Shown piece after piece: positions 24,164 to 30,608 of a stretch of 54,872 nt of DNA. Both the position numbers and the translations under genes were made by a program. A model generated the notes under the pieces. That model was not told the DNA's origin and ran no database searches. It saw only the letters and a program-made list of their open reading frames with translations. Source of the DNA: a virus; the IMG/VR virus record IMGVR_UViG_3300009285_002168, positions 1 through 54,872 of that record; one strand, written 5' to 3'. Position 1 is the first letter of the stretch, and every line of letters starts with the position of its first letter.

Positions 24164-24731
24164 TGGCTCGCTCGCAAGCCTTGGGTGTCTCGCACGTGAT
24201 GGCTCGCTCCTCCACTTTGGGTGTCTATCCGTTCTTGGCTCGCTCCTCGATCCTGGGTGTCTCGTCGGTACTGGCTCGCTCCTGGTTCGTGGGTATCTCG
24301 TTTTGCCTGGCTCGCTCTTCGCGAATGGATGTCTCGGCCCCCATGGCTCGCTCATGCCTCTTGGGTGTCTCATCTCTGATGGCTCGCTCGTAGGACATGA
24401 GTGTCTCCCCTACCCTGGCTCGCTCCCAACCGTTGGGTGTCTCACAGGCCACGGCTCGCTCCTCTCGACTGGGTGTCTCTGACTCCCTGGCTCGCTCTGT
24501 GCCGTTGGGTGTCTCCATCACGATGGCTCGCTCCTCGATCCTGGGTGTCTCCGGAATGTTGGCTCGCTCGTCACGACTGGGTGTCTCGTGGCTCCTGGCT
24601 CGCTCGTCCCGCCTGGGTGTCTCGCCAAAGGTGGCTCGCTCACTTGTTCTGGGTGTCTCATGGAAGATGGCGCGCTCCCCGACACTGGGTGTCTCGTTGA
24701 ACGTGGCTCGCTCGCCGAGCGTGGGTGTCTC
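24164..24731 (-). repeat. 18-bp-periodic ETP/ERA repeat array B (main array)
   Basis: Thirty-two half-units at perfect 18-base spacing alternate TGGCTCGCTC and TGGGTGTCTC (+ strand), separated by 8-base spacers. All spacers differ except CTCGATCC, which occurs twice, both times after TGGCTCGCTC. A few cores are mutated (TGGATGTCTC, TGAGTGTCTC, TGGGTGTCTA, CGGCTCGCTC, TGGCGCGCTC). The right end is TGGCTTTCAT, which holds the start codon of the repeat ORF. Confidence 0.95.
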
Positions 24732-24749
24732 GAGCGAAATGGCTTTCAT
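24225..24749 (-). CDS. Repeat protein (ETPxxxERAxxx)n
   Basis: The product has 174 residues from ATG 24749, one base after the stop of the IS110-like gene. After MKAISL, it is 12-residue repeats ETP-xxx-ERA-xxx, about 14 copies, with three variable residues in each half. It stops because a core base change turns a GAG codon into TAG; three more half-units lie beyond. The protein is charged, with Pro every 12 residues, and probably extended. It shares MKA-xxx-ETP with the start of the IS110-like gene. Function unknown; the repeat may act at DNA or RNA level instead. Confidence 0.6.
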   Translation of the reverse strand: MKAISLETPTLGERATFNETPSVGERAIFHETPRTSERATFGETPRRDERARSHETPSRDERANIPETPRIEERAIVMETPNGTERARESETPSREERAVACETPNGWERARVGETLMSYERAIRDETPKRHERAMGAETSIREERARQNEIPTNQERASTDETPRIEERAKNG

Positions 24750-24750
24750 C

Positions 24751-25683
24751 TCAGGCGCTGTGCTTCTTGTTCAGGTATTCCTCCTGGTACGACGGCCGCA
24801 CCTCCAGCCCCTCCAGCGTCCGCCACGCCACGTATAGATCGCGCAGGAAGCACTTGACCATGTAGCGGTTCGCTGCTTTATGTTGGTGCCCCGCCTTCGG
24901 CCGCTTCGGGTCCGTCGGGTTCTTGCTCGCCGTCCCCCAGTCGCTCGACTCCAGCCGGTGCTTCATGTCGTCGTAATACCTCCGGTAGGGGCTGTTCGAT
25001 TTCAGGAACGATGACCCGAGCACCCCGAGCATCTTCGCCTTCAAGAACGAGTTGAAGGGGCAAACGAACCCCTTCGCCTTCTTGTCCCCCCGGATCATGT
25101 CCTCTGTCGCGACGAGGGTCCGCTCTCCTCCCTTCTTTTTCCATACCTTGCCGTGGACCTGCCCTGGGTTCATCCCGCTGAACTGCCACATTTTGCTCAC
25201 GGTCGTGGCGATGTAGATGTTGAACTGAGTGATGATGACAGCGGTCATCATCTCGCCGACGCCCTTCACGTCGCGGAGGAAGTCGATCCAGAGCGGGTGC
25301 TTGCGGATCAGCCGACCAACCTCCAACTCCATCTCGTGCTCCAGTGCGAGGATGCTGTCTCGGCGCTTCAGGAGGATGACGAGCATTCCAGGGTCACGGT
25401 CGGGACGGCCCTTTTTTGCCTCGCCGTCCTTGGTCATCCCGAGCTGGCCGTCCAGTGCCGTGCGCTCCTCCTGGTAATCGTAAAAGCAGCGCGTGAAGAT
25501 GCGAAGCGATTCCATCTGCTCGGGGGTGAAGATGCGCTCAGGTGTTCTGGGTGTCTCCGGTGTCCTGGCTCGCTCGCTCGCGCTGGGTGTCTCTACTTGT
25601 ATGGCTCGCTCGCTCTCAATGGGTGTCTCAACTCCGTTGGCTCGCTCTTTCTGCGTGGGTGTCTCGTGATCCTTGGCTTTCAT
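24751..25683 (-). CDS. IS110-transposase-like protein with ETP/ERA repeat N-terminus
   Basis: This 310-residue protein has three parts. Residues 1-48 carry ETP/ERA repeats (MKAKDHETP...) continuous with array C. About 58-125 form a helical region (RIFTRCFYDYQEERTAL). About 130-300 resemble the IS110/IS116 C-terminal Transposase_20 domain: helix-hairpin-helix RDVKGVGEMMTAVII, then KMWQFSGMNPGQVHGK, KAKMLGVLGSSFLKSNSPYR and a C-terminal helix. The RuvC-like DEDD N-terminal domain of IS110 is absent. It is coupled to a ParB-like gene upstream and to the repeat ORF downstream. Mobility is not shown. Confidence 0.65.
   Translation of the reverse strand: MKAKDHETPTQKERANGVETPIESERAIQVETPSASERARTPETPRTPERIFTPEQMESLRIFTRCFYDYQEERTALDGQLGMTKDGEAKKGRPDRDPGMLVILLKRRDSILALEHEMELEVGRLIRKHPLWIDFLRDVKGVGEMMTAVIITQFNIYIATTVSKMWQFSGMNPGQVHGKVWKKKGGERTLVATEDMIRGDKKAKGFVCPFNSFLKAKMLGVLGSSFLKSNSPYRRYYDDMKHRLESSDWGTASKNPTDPKRPKAGHQHKAANRYMVKCFLRDLYVAWRTLEGLEVRPSYQEEYLNKKHSA
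25548..25683 (-). repeat. ETP/ERA repeat array C, encoding the N-terminus of the IS110-like protein
   Basis: Seven half-units at 18-base spacing plus the start unit TGGCTTTCAT (25674-25683), which contains the ATG. Spacers differ from those of arrays A, B and D. On the - strand the phase is exactly that of the other repeat ORFs, giving MKAKDHETPTQKERANG and so on. Confidence 0.92.
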
Positions 25684-25685
25684 CT

Positions 25686-26390
25686 TCACACCTTGACCTT
25701 CGCCACGATCTCGCGGATCGCCTCGGCCAACTCCGTGAGCACCGCGATGGACTTCGCGTCGTACTCGATAGAGCCGTAGGCCCGCAGCGCTTTCAGCAGC
25801 ATGTGCGCGTGTGCCATCGGCGGGCTCCCGTTCGCCGTCCTTGCAAAATGCTCCTGTTCGGCATCCGCCTTCTTCCCGTCCAGATGCTTCACAAGCTCCA
25901 CCGCCGCCGCGGACACGGCGATCTTGCTCCCGTCCTGGGTCGTCAGCGACCGGCCCTCCACGAGCGTCCGGCACCGCTCCACGTCCATGTCCAGAGCTTC
26001 CGCGATCCGCGGCCACGGCACATGATCCCGGCGCATCCCGAGCGCGAAGTGAGTCACGTCCTTCGGCGTCAGTTGCAGGCTCCCGCTGTTGGCGAAGTGC
26101 GCCGCGTCGATCCTCATGGCGATCTCGTCCGCATACTCGCGCAGCACCACCTCGGTTTCCGCGTCTTCCCCGAGCACGTCCAGGTATGCTCTGCACCGGT
26201 GGAAACCGTCGATGATCCGCAGGCTCGCCGCATCCACGATGATCGGCGTGTTGAACTTGCGCCCCGACTTCAACACCTCGCGGAGCTTGGTGACGTTCGT
26301 TGAGTCGAGTTTCCCCGCTTCATGGCGCGGCCACAAATGCCAATCCTGGATCAGCTCCAGCACCTTTACGGTCTTCGTCTTGTCTCCCAT
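25686..26390 (-). CDS. ParB-like protein (copy 3)
   Basis: The product has 234 residues from ATG 26390. A ParB/Srx core is present: NTPIIVDAASLRIIDGFHRCRAYLDVLG, with GFHR as the family motif. It is followed by a helix-turn-helix-like region (TPKDVTHFALGMRRDHVPWPRIAEALDM) and a helical C-terminus. It ends two bases before the IS110-like start, so the two are probably co-translated. A longer upstream frame would run into array D. Confidence 0.7.
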   Translation of the reverse strand: MGDKTKTVKVLELIQDWHLWPRHEAGKLDSTNVTKLREVLKSGRKFNTPIIVDAASLRIIDGFHRCRAYLDVLGEDAETEVVLREYADEIAMRIDAAHFANSGSLQLTPKDVTHFALGMRRDHVPWPRIAEALDMDVERCRTLVEGRSLTTQDGSKIAVSAAAVELVKHLDGKKADAEQEHFARTANGSPPMAHAHMLLKALRAYGSIEYDAKSIAVLTELAEAIREIVAKVKV

Positions 26391-26487
26391 CGGGAATCTC
26401 TCTTTCCGGCTCCGGACGGAGCCTGCGTGTTCCGGCGTCGTGGGACGCTCTCCCTTCTGCCCTTCTCTGAATTGTGGACTTGCTATC

Positions 26488-26640
26488 TTACTTTGGAAAT
26501 CGCTCAAATTCTGTGGGTGTCTCCCAATCCTTGGCTCGCTCCAACATGATGGGTGTCTCTCGCTCCTTGGCTCGCTCGCTTTTCTTGGGTATCTCGCCAG
26601 TGATGGCTCGCTCTTCGTGTCTGGGTGTCTCGCATACCAT
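26488..26640 (-). CDS. 50-residue ETP/ERA repeat ORF
   Basis: It starts at ATG 26640 (MVCETPRHEERA) and continues in the same ETP/ERA phase across array D, ending ERFPK. It lies between the helix-turn-helix gene and the ParB-like copy 3. The ATG sits in the position taken by TGGCTTTCAT in the other arrays. No clear ribosome site is visible, so expression is uncertain. Confidence 0.4.
   Translation of the reverse strand: MVCETPRHEERAITGEIPKKSERAKERETPIMLERAKDWETPTEFERFPK
26514..26631 (-). repeat. ETP/ERA repeat array D
   Basis: Seven half-units at exact 18-base spacing with alternating cores (one reads TGGGTATCTC) and unique spacers such as CAACATGA and GCCAGTGA. The next unit on the right is degenerate (TGGCCCGGTT). 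The orientation and reading phase match arrays A, B and C. Confidence 0.9.
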
Positions 26641-26651
26641 GGCCCGGTTCC

Positions 26652-26852
26652 CTACTTTCGCTGTTCGCCATACTTCCCCACGATGAGCCGCTCAACAACG
26701 GCCGCGTCGAAGTGCGCTACGAGCTGGCCCCGCGACTCCGGCAACGCCAGATTGCGGACCGATTTCATCTTCGACCTCCTGAACCATCGAAGCACGCTGG
26801 ACTTATCCATGCCGAGGCGCTCTGCCACGGCCTCCGCCGTCAGTAGATTCAT
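26652..26852 (-). CDS. MerR/Xis-like helix-turn-helix protein
   Basis: The product has 66 residues from ATG 26852, preceded by GGGAGG. The sequence NLLTAEAVAERLGMDKSSVLRWFRR is a winged-helix, excisionase-type recognition module (HTH_17). The remainder, ALPESRGQLVAHFDAAVVERLI, fits the wing. A clear promoter sits just upstream. A likely regulator of the accessory segment. Confidence 0.7.
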   Translation of the reverse strand: MNLLTAEAVAERLGMDKSSVLRWFRRSKMKSVRNLALPESRGQLVAHFDAAVVERLIVGKYGEQRK

Positions 26853-26870
26853 GACCAACCTCCCGACACT

Positions 26871-26900
26871 ATACTACCATACCTTACCGCACCGCGTCAA
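26871..26900 (-). promoter_or_regulatory. Promoter of the HTH and ParB/IS110 segment
   Basis: On the - strand, TTGACG (26895-26900) and TAGTAT (26871-26876) are separated by 18 bases, close to sigma-70 consensus. The ATG of the helix-turn-helix gene follows at 26852 after GGGAGG. It lies downstream of the 26916-27302 gene. Confidence 0.6.
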
Positions 26901-26915
26901 GCCCGTGGTCTCGGC

Positions 26916-27302
26916 CTACCCCGCGTCAGCCGTGGTCTCGATCCCGTCATCCTCATGCATCTCACCCAGCGTTCCCTGCTTCGCCTCGGCGCTCTCCGTA
27001 GCCAGAATCCTCCTACCCTCCTTGGAGAACAGGAATGCCGTCACCACCGGTTTCTCCGGCGCCAGCCGCATCGACGTCTCGATCTCGACCCGCGCCGCGC
27101 TCCGGTCATCGGTCGGCTTCAGTTTCAACTTGACGTTGTAGATACGCGTGATCCCCGGACTCGTGCTATCGTCTGTGATGTTCTGGAGAATCCGCTCCAG
27201 GTCCCGAGCGAACACATCCCGCAACGTCCCCTGCCCGAGCGTCGCCAACTCCACAGGCTGGCCCGCCGCAATCTCGATGCCATCGGCCTTCTTCTTTCTC
27301 AT
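26916..27302 (-). CDS. Unknown protein, mixed alpha/beta
   Basis: The product has 128 residues from ATG 27302, after GGAGGAGATAG. It contains GTLRDVFARDLERILQNI, then RIYNVKLKLKPTDDRSAARVEIETS, like a small nucleic-acid-associated or substrate-binding fold. The acidic tail is disordered. The adjacent RuvC-like gene stops 2 bases upstream of the start. No family recognised. Confidence 0.55.
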   Translation of the reverse strand: MRKKKADGIEIAAGQPVELATLGQGTLRDVFARDLERILQNITDDSTSPGITRIYNVKLKLKPTDDRSAARVEIETSMRLAPEKPVVTAFLFSKEGRRILATESAEAKQGTLGEMHEDDGIETTADAG

Positions 27303-27303
27303 A

Positions 27304-27942
27304 CTATCTCCTCCCGTTGATTGTCGAATGCCACACCGCAAGCAGCGCGTCCCGCAGCTTCTTCCCTCCCTCCGTGAGTTTCGCCGTCTCGTTCAGCGCC
27401 GACTCGGCGGCCGCGCAGATCAGCCGCGCCTCAGCTTCATGCGTGCTCTCCGCCCGAAACCCGAACCATCGCTCGACCTCGGCCAAGTACTTCTGCTCCC
27501 GCGCCTTCGCTCCCTTCCCGGCGACAATTCCAAATCGGTTGATCGTCAGCGCCCGCCACGTCCCAACCGGCACCTCGATGACCGGCCAGTGCCTCGCGAG
27601 CACCGCGCGTACGATCCCCCCGACCTCCGCCTGGAGAGTCAGTGCATTGCCCACCGCACCGAATGCATAACCCTCAACGAGCGCCACGTCGACGCGCCCG
27701 GTAGCCCACCGGATGACGTGACCGATCTCCTCCTCGAACGTGTCCATGAACGCCGAGAGCCGGTCTGCTTTGCCCTCTTCTCCGGCGACCTTCACGCGCC
27801 GCACCTCGGTGTCCTTATCCCGCGTCGCCACGATGGCCGTCCCGCGCAGCGATGGGTCAACCCCGACGTAGCCGAGAACCTTCCGCCCCATGACCACCAA
27901 ACCTGCTCCTTCCCCTTGCTCGGCGCGGCTCGCAATTCTCAT
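27304..27942 (-). CDS. ruvC: RuvC-like Holliday junction resolvase
   Basis: The product has 212 residues from ATG 27942 (ATGA overlap), or 195 from ATG 27891. RNase H-fold motifs are in order: GYVGVDPSLRGTAIV (first Asp), VALVEGYAFGAVGNAL (Glu), and THEAEARLICAAA at the C-terminal acidic position. Members cut branched DNA, supporting recombination or packaging. It is a separate gene, while the IS110-like protein lacks a RuvC-like domain. Confidence 0.75.
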   Translation of the reverse strand: MRIASRAEQGEGAGLVVMGRKVLGYVGVDPSLRGTAIVATRDKDTEVRRVKVAGEEGKADRLSAFMDTFEEEIGHVIRWATGRVDVALVEGYAFGAVGNALTLQAEVGGIVRAVLARHWPVIEVPVGTWRALTINRFGIVAGKGAKAREQKYLAEVERWFGFRAESTHEAEARLICAAAESALNETAKLTEGGKKLRDALLAVWHSTINGRR

Positions 27943-28139
27943 TCGTCTCTCGCCGGTCCGATGGTGTCGTACTCCTCGATGCGGTACTCATCATAGCCGG
28001 AAAACGCAGTACCCCACCGAACCCTTGCCGCAACGTTCTTCTCGTCCACGTACCGCTGCGCGCTCGGCTTGTGGAGGAACACGACTTCAATCTCGTAGTC
28101 GCTGTACCTACCAGACGTGATAACGTAAACCTTCATCAT
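27939..28139 (-). CDS. Small alpha/beta protein
   Basis: The product has 66 residues from ATG 28139, after AGAGGGGG. It starts with a strand (KVYVITSGRYSDYEIEVVFL) and a helical second half (PSAQRYVDEKN). It resembles a family of short phage proteins with a YxITxGxYSDY start. Function unknown. Confidence 0.6.
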   Translation of the reverse strand: MMKVYVITSGRYSDYEIEVVFLHKPSAQRYVDEKNVAARVRWGTAFSGYDEYRIEEYDTIGPARDE

Positions 28140-28148
28140 CTCCCCCTC

Positions 28149-28247
28149 TTACAGAATCGCGCCTACGATCCGCATCGCCTTCTCCTCGGCCATACCGGCC
28201 ATCGGCCCCACCAGTGAAACCACCGAAACGGAGCCAGAAACATCCAT
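28149..28247 (-). CDS. Possible 32-residue ORF
   Basis: It starts at ATG 28247, downstream of GAGGATCC. The peptide is hydrophobic and helical at its C-terminus (MAEEKAMRIVGAIL). It overlaps a competing Trp/Arg-rich frame on the same strand, and no homolog is known, so it is weakly supported. Confidence 0.35.
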   Translation of the reverse strand: MDVSGSVSVVSLVGPMAGMAEEKAMRIVGAIL

Positions 28248-28257
28248 CGCCGGATCC

Positions 28258-28374
28258 TCATCGCTCCCTCCTCACGACCAGCGCCCACCACAGCCGCACC
28301 CCCTCAATCCAGTAGGCCGGATGCCGCTTCGCCTGCCGCACGAGCTGGCGCCACCACGGGCTCTCGTACTTCAT
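28258..28374 (-). CDS. 38-residue Trp/Arg-rich protein
   Basis: It starts at ATG 28374 with ATGA-type coupling to the previous gene. The peptide is basic and aromatic (MKYESPWWRQLVRQAKRHPA, ending VVRRER). It could associate with membranes or nucleic acid. No family. Confidence 0.5.
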   Translation of the reverse strand: MKYESPWWRQLVRQAKRHPAYWIEGVRLWWALVVRRER

Positions 28375-28655
28375 CGCTCCTCCCTTCTGAGCGCTTCCCG
28401 GTAGGCCGGAAGCATGATTGCCGCCGGTATGGTGATGCTCGCATACTCACTCGCCAGCGCGTGATCCTCCACCCGCTCCCGCAGGCGGCGCAGGGCCGCC
28501 AGGTCCTCGACGGACACCACTTCAATCTTCTGCCACATGCTTGGGTACTCGCCACAATGATCGCACGACCACCGGCCCACGACGTCCTCCGCCATGTTCG
28601 TCGGCCGCACTACCTCGCCGCAGTAGACACATTTCCAATACGTCTCACCGGCCAT
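28371..28655 (-). CDS. Zinc-ribbon protein
   Basis: This 94-residue protein has two CxxC pairs (WKCVYCGEVV and WSCDHCGEYP) likely binding zinc, followed by a coiled-coil helix (DLAALRRLRERVEDH). The start overlaps the previous gene. Function unknown. Confidence 0.65.
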   Translation of the reverse strand: MAGETYWKCVYCGEVVRPTNMAEDVVGRWSCDHCGEYPSMWQKIEVVSVEDLAALRRLRERVEDHALASEYASITIPAAIMLPAYREALRREER

Positions 28656-28857
28656 CCTTCCCTCCCTTCACCGGCTTGCAGATCGTCGCCTTGTGCAGCA
28701 TCCGGGACTCAGCGCCCATTCGGCACTGCACCGATTTGATCGAGCAGTCGCCGCCGAGGTATAGATAACGAATGGGCTCGTGCTCCACCCCGTGGTCGCA
28801 CGTCGGGCAGATCCGCGGGTGAGACCCCGCATGGTCACAAATCACCCTATGCATCAC
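28645..28857 (-). CDS. Cys/His-rich small protein
   Basis: The product has 70 residues from GTG 28857 (or ATG 28854). It contains ICDHAGSHPRICPTCDHGVEH, suggesting a zinc site, and a basic C-terminus. The start overlaps the previous stop. Unknown function. Confidence 0.6.
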   Translation of the reverse strand: MMHRVICDHAGSHPRICPTCDHGVEHEPIRYLYLGGDCSIKSVQCRMGAESRMLHKATICKPVKGGKDGR

Positions 28858-29101
28858 GGACCTCCCCGGTGCGAACCACCGCCGTCCTCGCGCGAAGCCG
28901 CCGTTCCGCGATCAGTGTCGCTTCCTCCACTGACCTCTCTACAGCCCATCCTTCCCAGGGGCGAGATGGGCCCTCTGGATTGTACCTGACGCGCGCCGTG
29001 GACCACCACAGCCGACCACGGGTTTGCACCGTATACCACAGCTCGTCACCCCGCCGGTGCTCGATCACTCGCCACCGGATCACCCGCTCACGTCGTGCCA
29101 C
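28847..29101 (-). CDS. Basic protein of unknown function
   Basis: The product has 84 residues from GTG 29101, overlapping the previous gene by 14 bases. Predicted strands (IRWRVIEHRRGDELWYTVQT, then RVRYNPEGPS) followed by a helix (VEEATLIAERRL). No motif recognised. Confidence 0.5.
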   Translation of the reverse strand: MARRERVIRWRVIEHRRGDELWYTVQTRGRLWWSTARVRYNPEGPSRPWEGWAVERSVEEATLIAERRLRARTAVVRTGEVRDA

Positions 29102-29525
29102 GGCGAGCCCTCTTTTCTGCCCAGTCGGTGCTCCGAGGTGCCTCCTTGCGCATCTCCTCGATGGCCTTCTCCAGGGCCGCACAGCAGCCGTCGTAGACAT
29201 TCAGCCTCGCGGTCTCCTCGCCTCGTGCAGCCTCCCGCATGGCCTGCAATTCGTCGTGCGTCTTGCCGCGACGCTCGGACTTGGAAAGGTGCGTGCCGTA
29301 GCCCTTGGGCTTGGGGACGGGGAGGCGCGGGAGCTTGGGAACCACACCAGCGCCCGCCGCGAGCATGGACACGAGCATGACGGTTGCGGCTACGTGAGAG
29401 CGCGGAGATTCGCCGGTAGCAGGAGCGCCCGGCCACGGTGTGGCCTGCGTCAGGGTATCGGCGTTTCCGATCACGAGCACACGCCTTGGGGTGGCGGTAG
29501 CGGGCATGTTCTCAGGTCCCATCAT
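29088..29525 (-). CDS. Protein with a central Ala/Pro-rich region
   Basis: The product has 145 residues. The N-terminus is disordered and Pro-rich; a short hydrophobic segment (HVAATVMLVSMLAAGAGV) may be a membrane span; the second half is charged and helical (SKSERRGKTHDELQAMREAARG). It overlaps the zinc-ribbon gene by 14 bases. Unknown. Confidence 0.5.
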   Translation of the reverse strand: MMGPENMPATATPRRVLVIGNADTLTQATPWPGAPATGESPRSHVAATVMLVSMLAAGAGVVPKLPRLPVPKPKGYGTHLSKSERRGKTHDELQAMREAARGEETARLNVYDGCCAALEKAIEEMRKEAPRSTDWAEKRARRGTT

Positions 29526-29697
29526 CGTCCTCCTCGTCTTCCTCCACGTACGGGCGCTCTTCCAGCGGCTTCCCGCAGTAGCAGCAGAAGCGCATATCGT
29601 TGTCGGATGGCATGTCGGTGCTCAGCACGAAAGCGTGCTTGCATGAGGTCTCCCACGTACCGTCATAGTCCTCGGTCCAGAGGCATGTCTCAGACAT
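29512..29697 (-). CDS. Zinc-ribbon protein
   Basis: The product has 61 residues from ATG 29697. It contains FCCYCGKPLEERPY and an upstream CKH, so a small zinc fold is likely. The tail is very acidic (EEDEEDDDGT). It overlaps the previous gene by 8 bases. Confidence 0.6.
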   Translation of the reverse strand: MSETCLWTEDYDGTWETSCKHAFVLSTDMPSDNDMRFCCYCGKPLEERPYVEEDEEDDDGT

Positions 29698-30004
29698 TGC
29701 GTTTCTCCTTCGTTGGGATGTACCCGTTCGGACTGTAGTATTTGGCGAAGGTTCGCGCGGCCCTGGCCTTGCGCTCAGCGTGTGCGTCGGCCATCGCCTG
29801 ATCGGACATGAAGCACCAGTGCGTGATTCCCCGCTCCTTGATGTCCTTCGAGGACATGCGCCCAAACTGGAGATAGCCGGACCGGTTCCAGCGTCCGGCA
29901 ATCGCCGCGTCCTCCTCGTTCATGTGCCGGGTATCCACAGCGCCACCGTGATCGACGGCGCGCGTCTCCAAGTACAGCAGCAAGGACAACTCAGTTTTGG
30001 TCAT
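29690..30004 (-). CDS. Protein of unknown function
   Basis: The product has 104 residues with a possible winged-helix look: ELSLLLYLETRAVDHGGAVD, then ITHWCFMSDQAMADAHAERKA. The start is coupled (ATGA). No family recognised. It sits between zinc-ribbon genes. Confidence 0.55.
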   Translation of the reverse strand: MTKTELSLLLYLETRAVDHGGAVDTRHMNEEDAAIAGRWNRSGYLQFGRMSSKDIKERGITHWCFMSDQAMADAHAERKARAARTFAKYYSPNGYIPTKEKRNV

Positions 30005-30333
30005 GGCTTCTCTCCTTCCAGCTTCGCGAGGCGGGCACGTATGCGGTCACGAGCGTCAGTATGGCCACGCCATCCCAATCCTCTGCATGCCCCCCGTGAC
30101 CAAGCTGCAAGCCACCGATGCACCAACGCCACGAGTCGATAGATCACGCGATGCTGCCGCGCGATGGTCGCCTCCGCCCCCCGGAGCGCCAGAAGCAGGG
30201 CGGCGCGGTCAGCCTCGGCGTCCCTGAGATGCACCGCCACGATCACGGGATACTGCTCGACCCACGATGAGGTAGCCGGTGCGCTGCGCCTGTCCATCCG
30301 CTCCTCGATTGCCCGGCGCTCCTCGGCGGTCAT
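30001..30333 (-). CDS. Helical protein of unknown function
   Basis: The product has 110 residues from ATG 30333, coupled to the previous gene. It is nearly all helical: EERRAIEERMDRRS, then LRDAEADRAALLLALRGAEA, a possible coiled coil, then basic RDRIRARLAKL. Unknown. Confidence 0.55.
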   Translation of the reverse strand: MTAEERRAIEERMDRRSAPATSSWVEQYPVIVAVHLRDAEADRAALLLALRGAEATIARQHRVIYRLVALVHRWLAAWSRGACRGLGWRGHTDARDRIRARLAKLEGEKP

Positions 30334-30608
30334 GGGGTGGGCTCCTCGAGCCCGCGCCCGCACGCCACGTACTCGGCGAGCTCGCATAGGAGAGCGCGAG
30401 CCGCATCCCACCGCGCCGTTTCGCCCGGGTAGATTCCAAGCTTGCCCAGCACCGTCGCCAACGGCTCTCCCTGCGATCTCACCTCGGCCGCGCGCTCCTT
30501 GATCTGCGCCAACTTCAGGCCGCAACTCGCGAAGTTATACTCGGCAAACATGCGGAGCGTATGCTCCTGCGCCTCCTGGTATGCGTAGAAAGCATCGGTA
30601 GCAGTCAT
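30330..30608 (-). CDS. Helical protein of unknown function
   Basis: The product has 92 residues from ATG 30608, after GAGGAGTC. It contains TDAFYAYQEAQEHTLRMFAE, then LKLAQIKERAAEVRSQGEPL; helical, no motif. Coupled to the small zinc protein upstream. Confidence 0.55.
   Translation of the reverse strand: MTATDAFYAYQEAQEHTLRMFAEYNFASCGLKLAQIKERAAEVRSQGEPLATVLGKLGIYPGETARWDAARALLCELAEYVACGRGLEEPTP

Noticed and set aside
24164-24731. Array B as a CRISPR array
   Set aside because: Repeat 10 bases and spacer 8 bases are far too short, two different repeats alternate, no cas genes are near, and the array is an open reading frame with its own start codon.
24164-26631. Arrays as a diversity-generating retroelement
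   Set aside because: No reverse transcriptase, no template repeat pair, and variability is not adenine-biased.
28258-28261. Competing 32-codon Trp/Arg-rich frame starting ATG at 28261
   Set aside because: It overlaps the better supported 28149-28247 frame, has very biased composition, and cannot be distinguished from chance.
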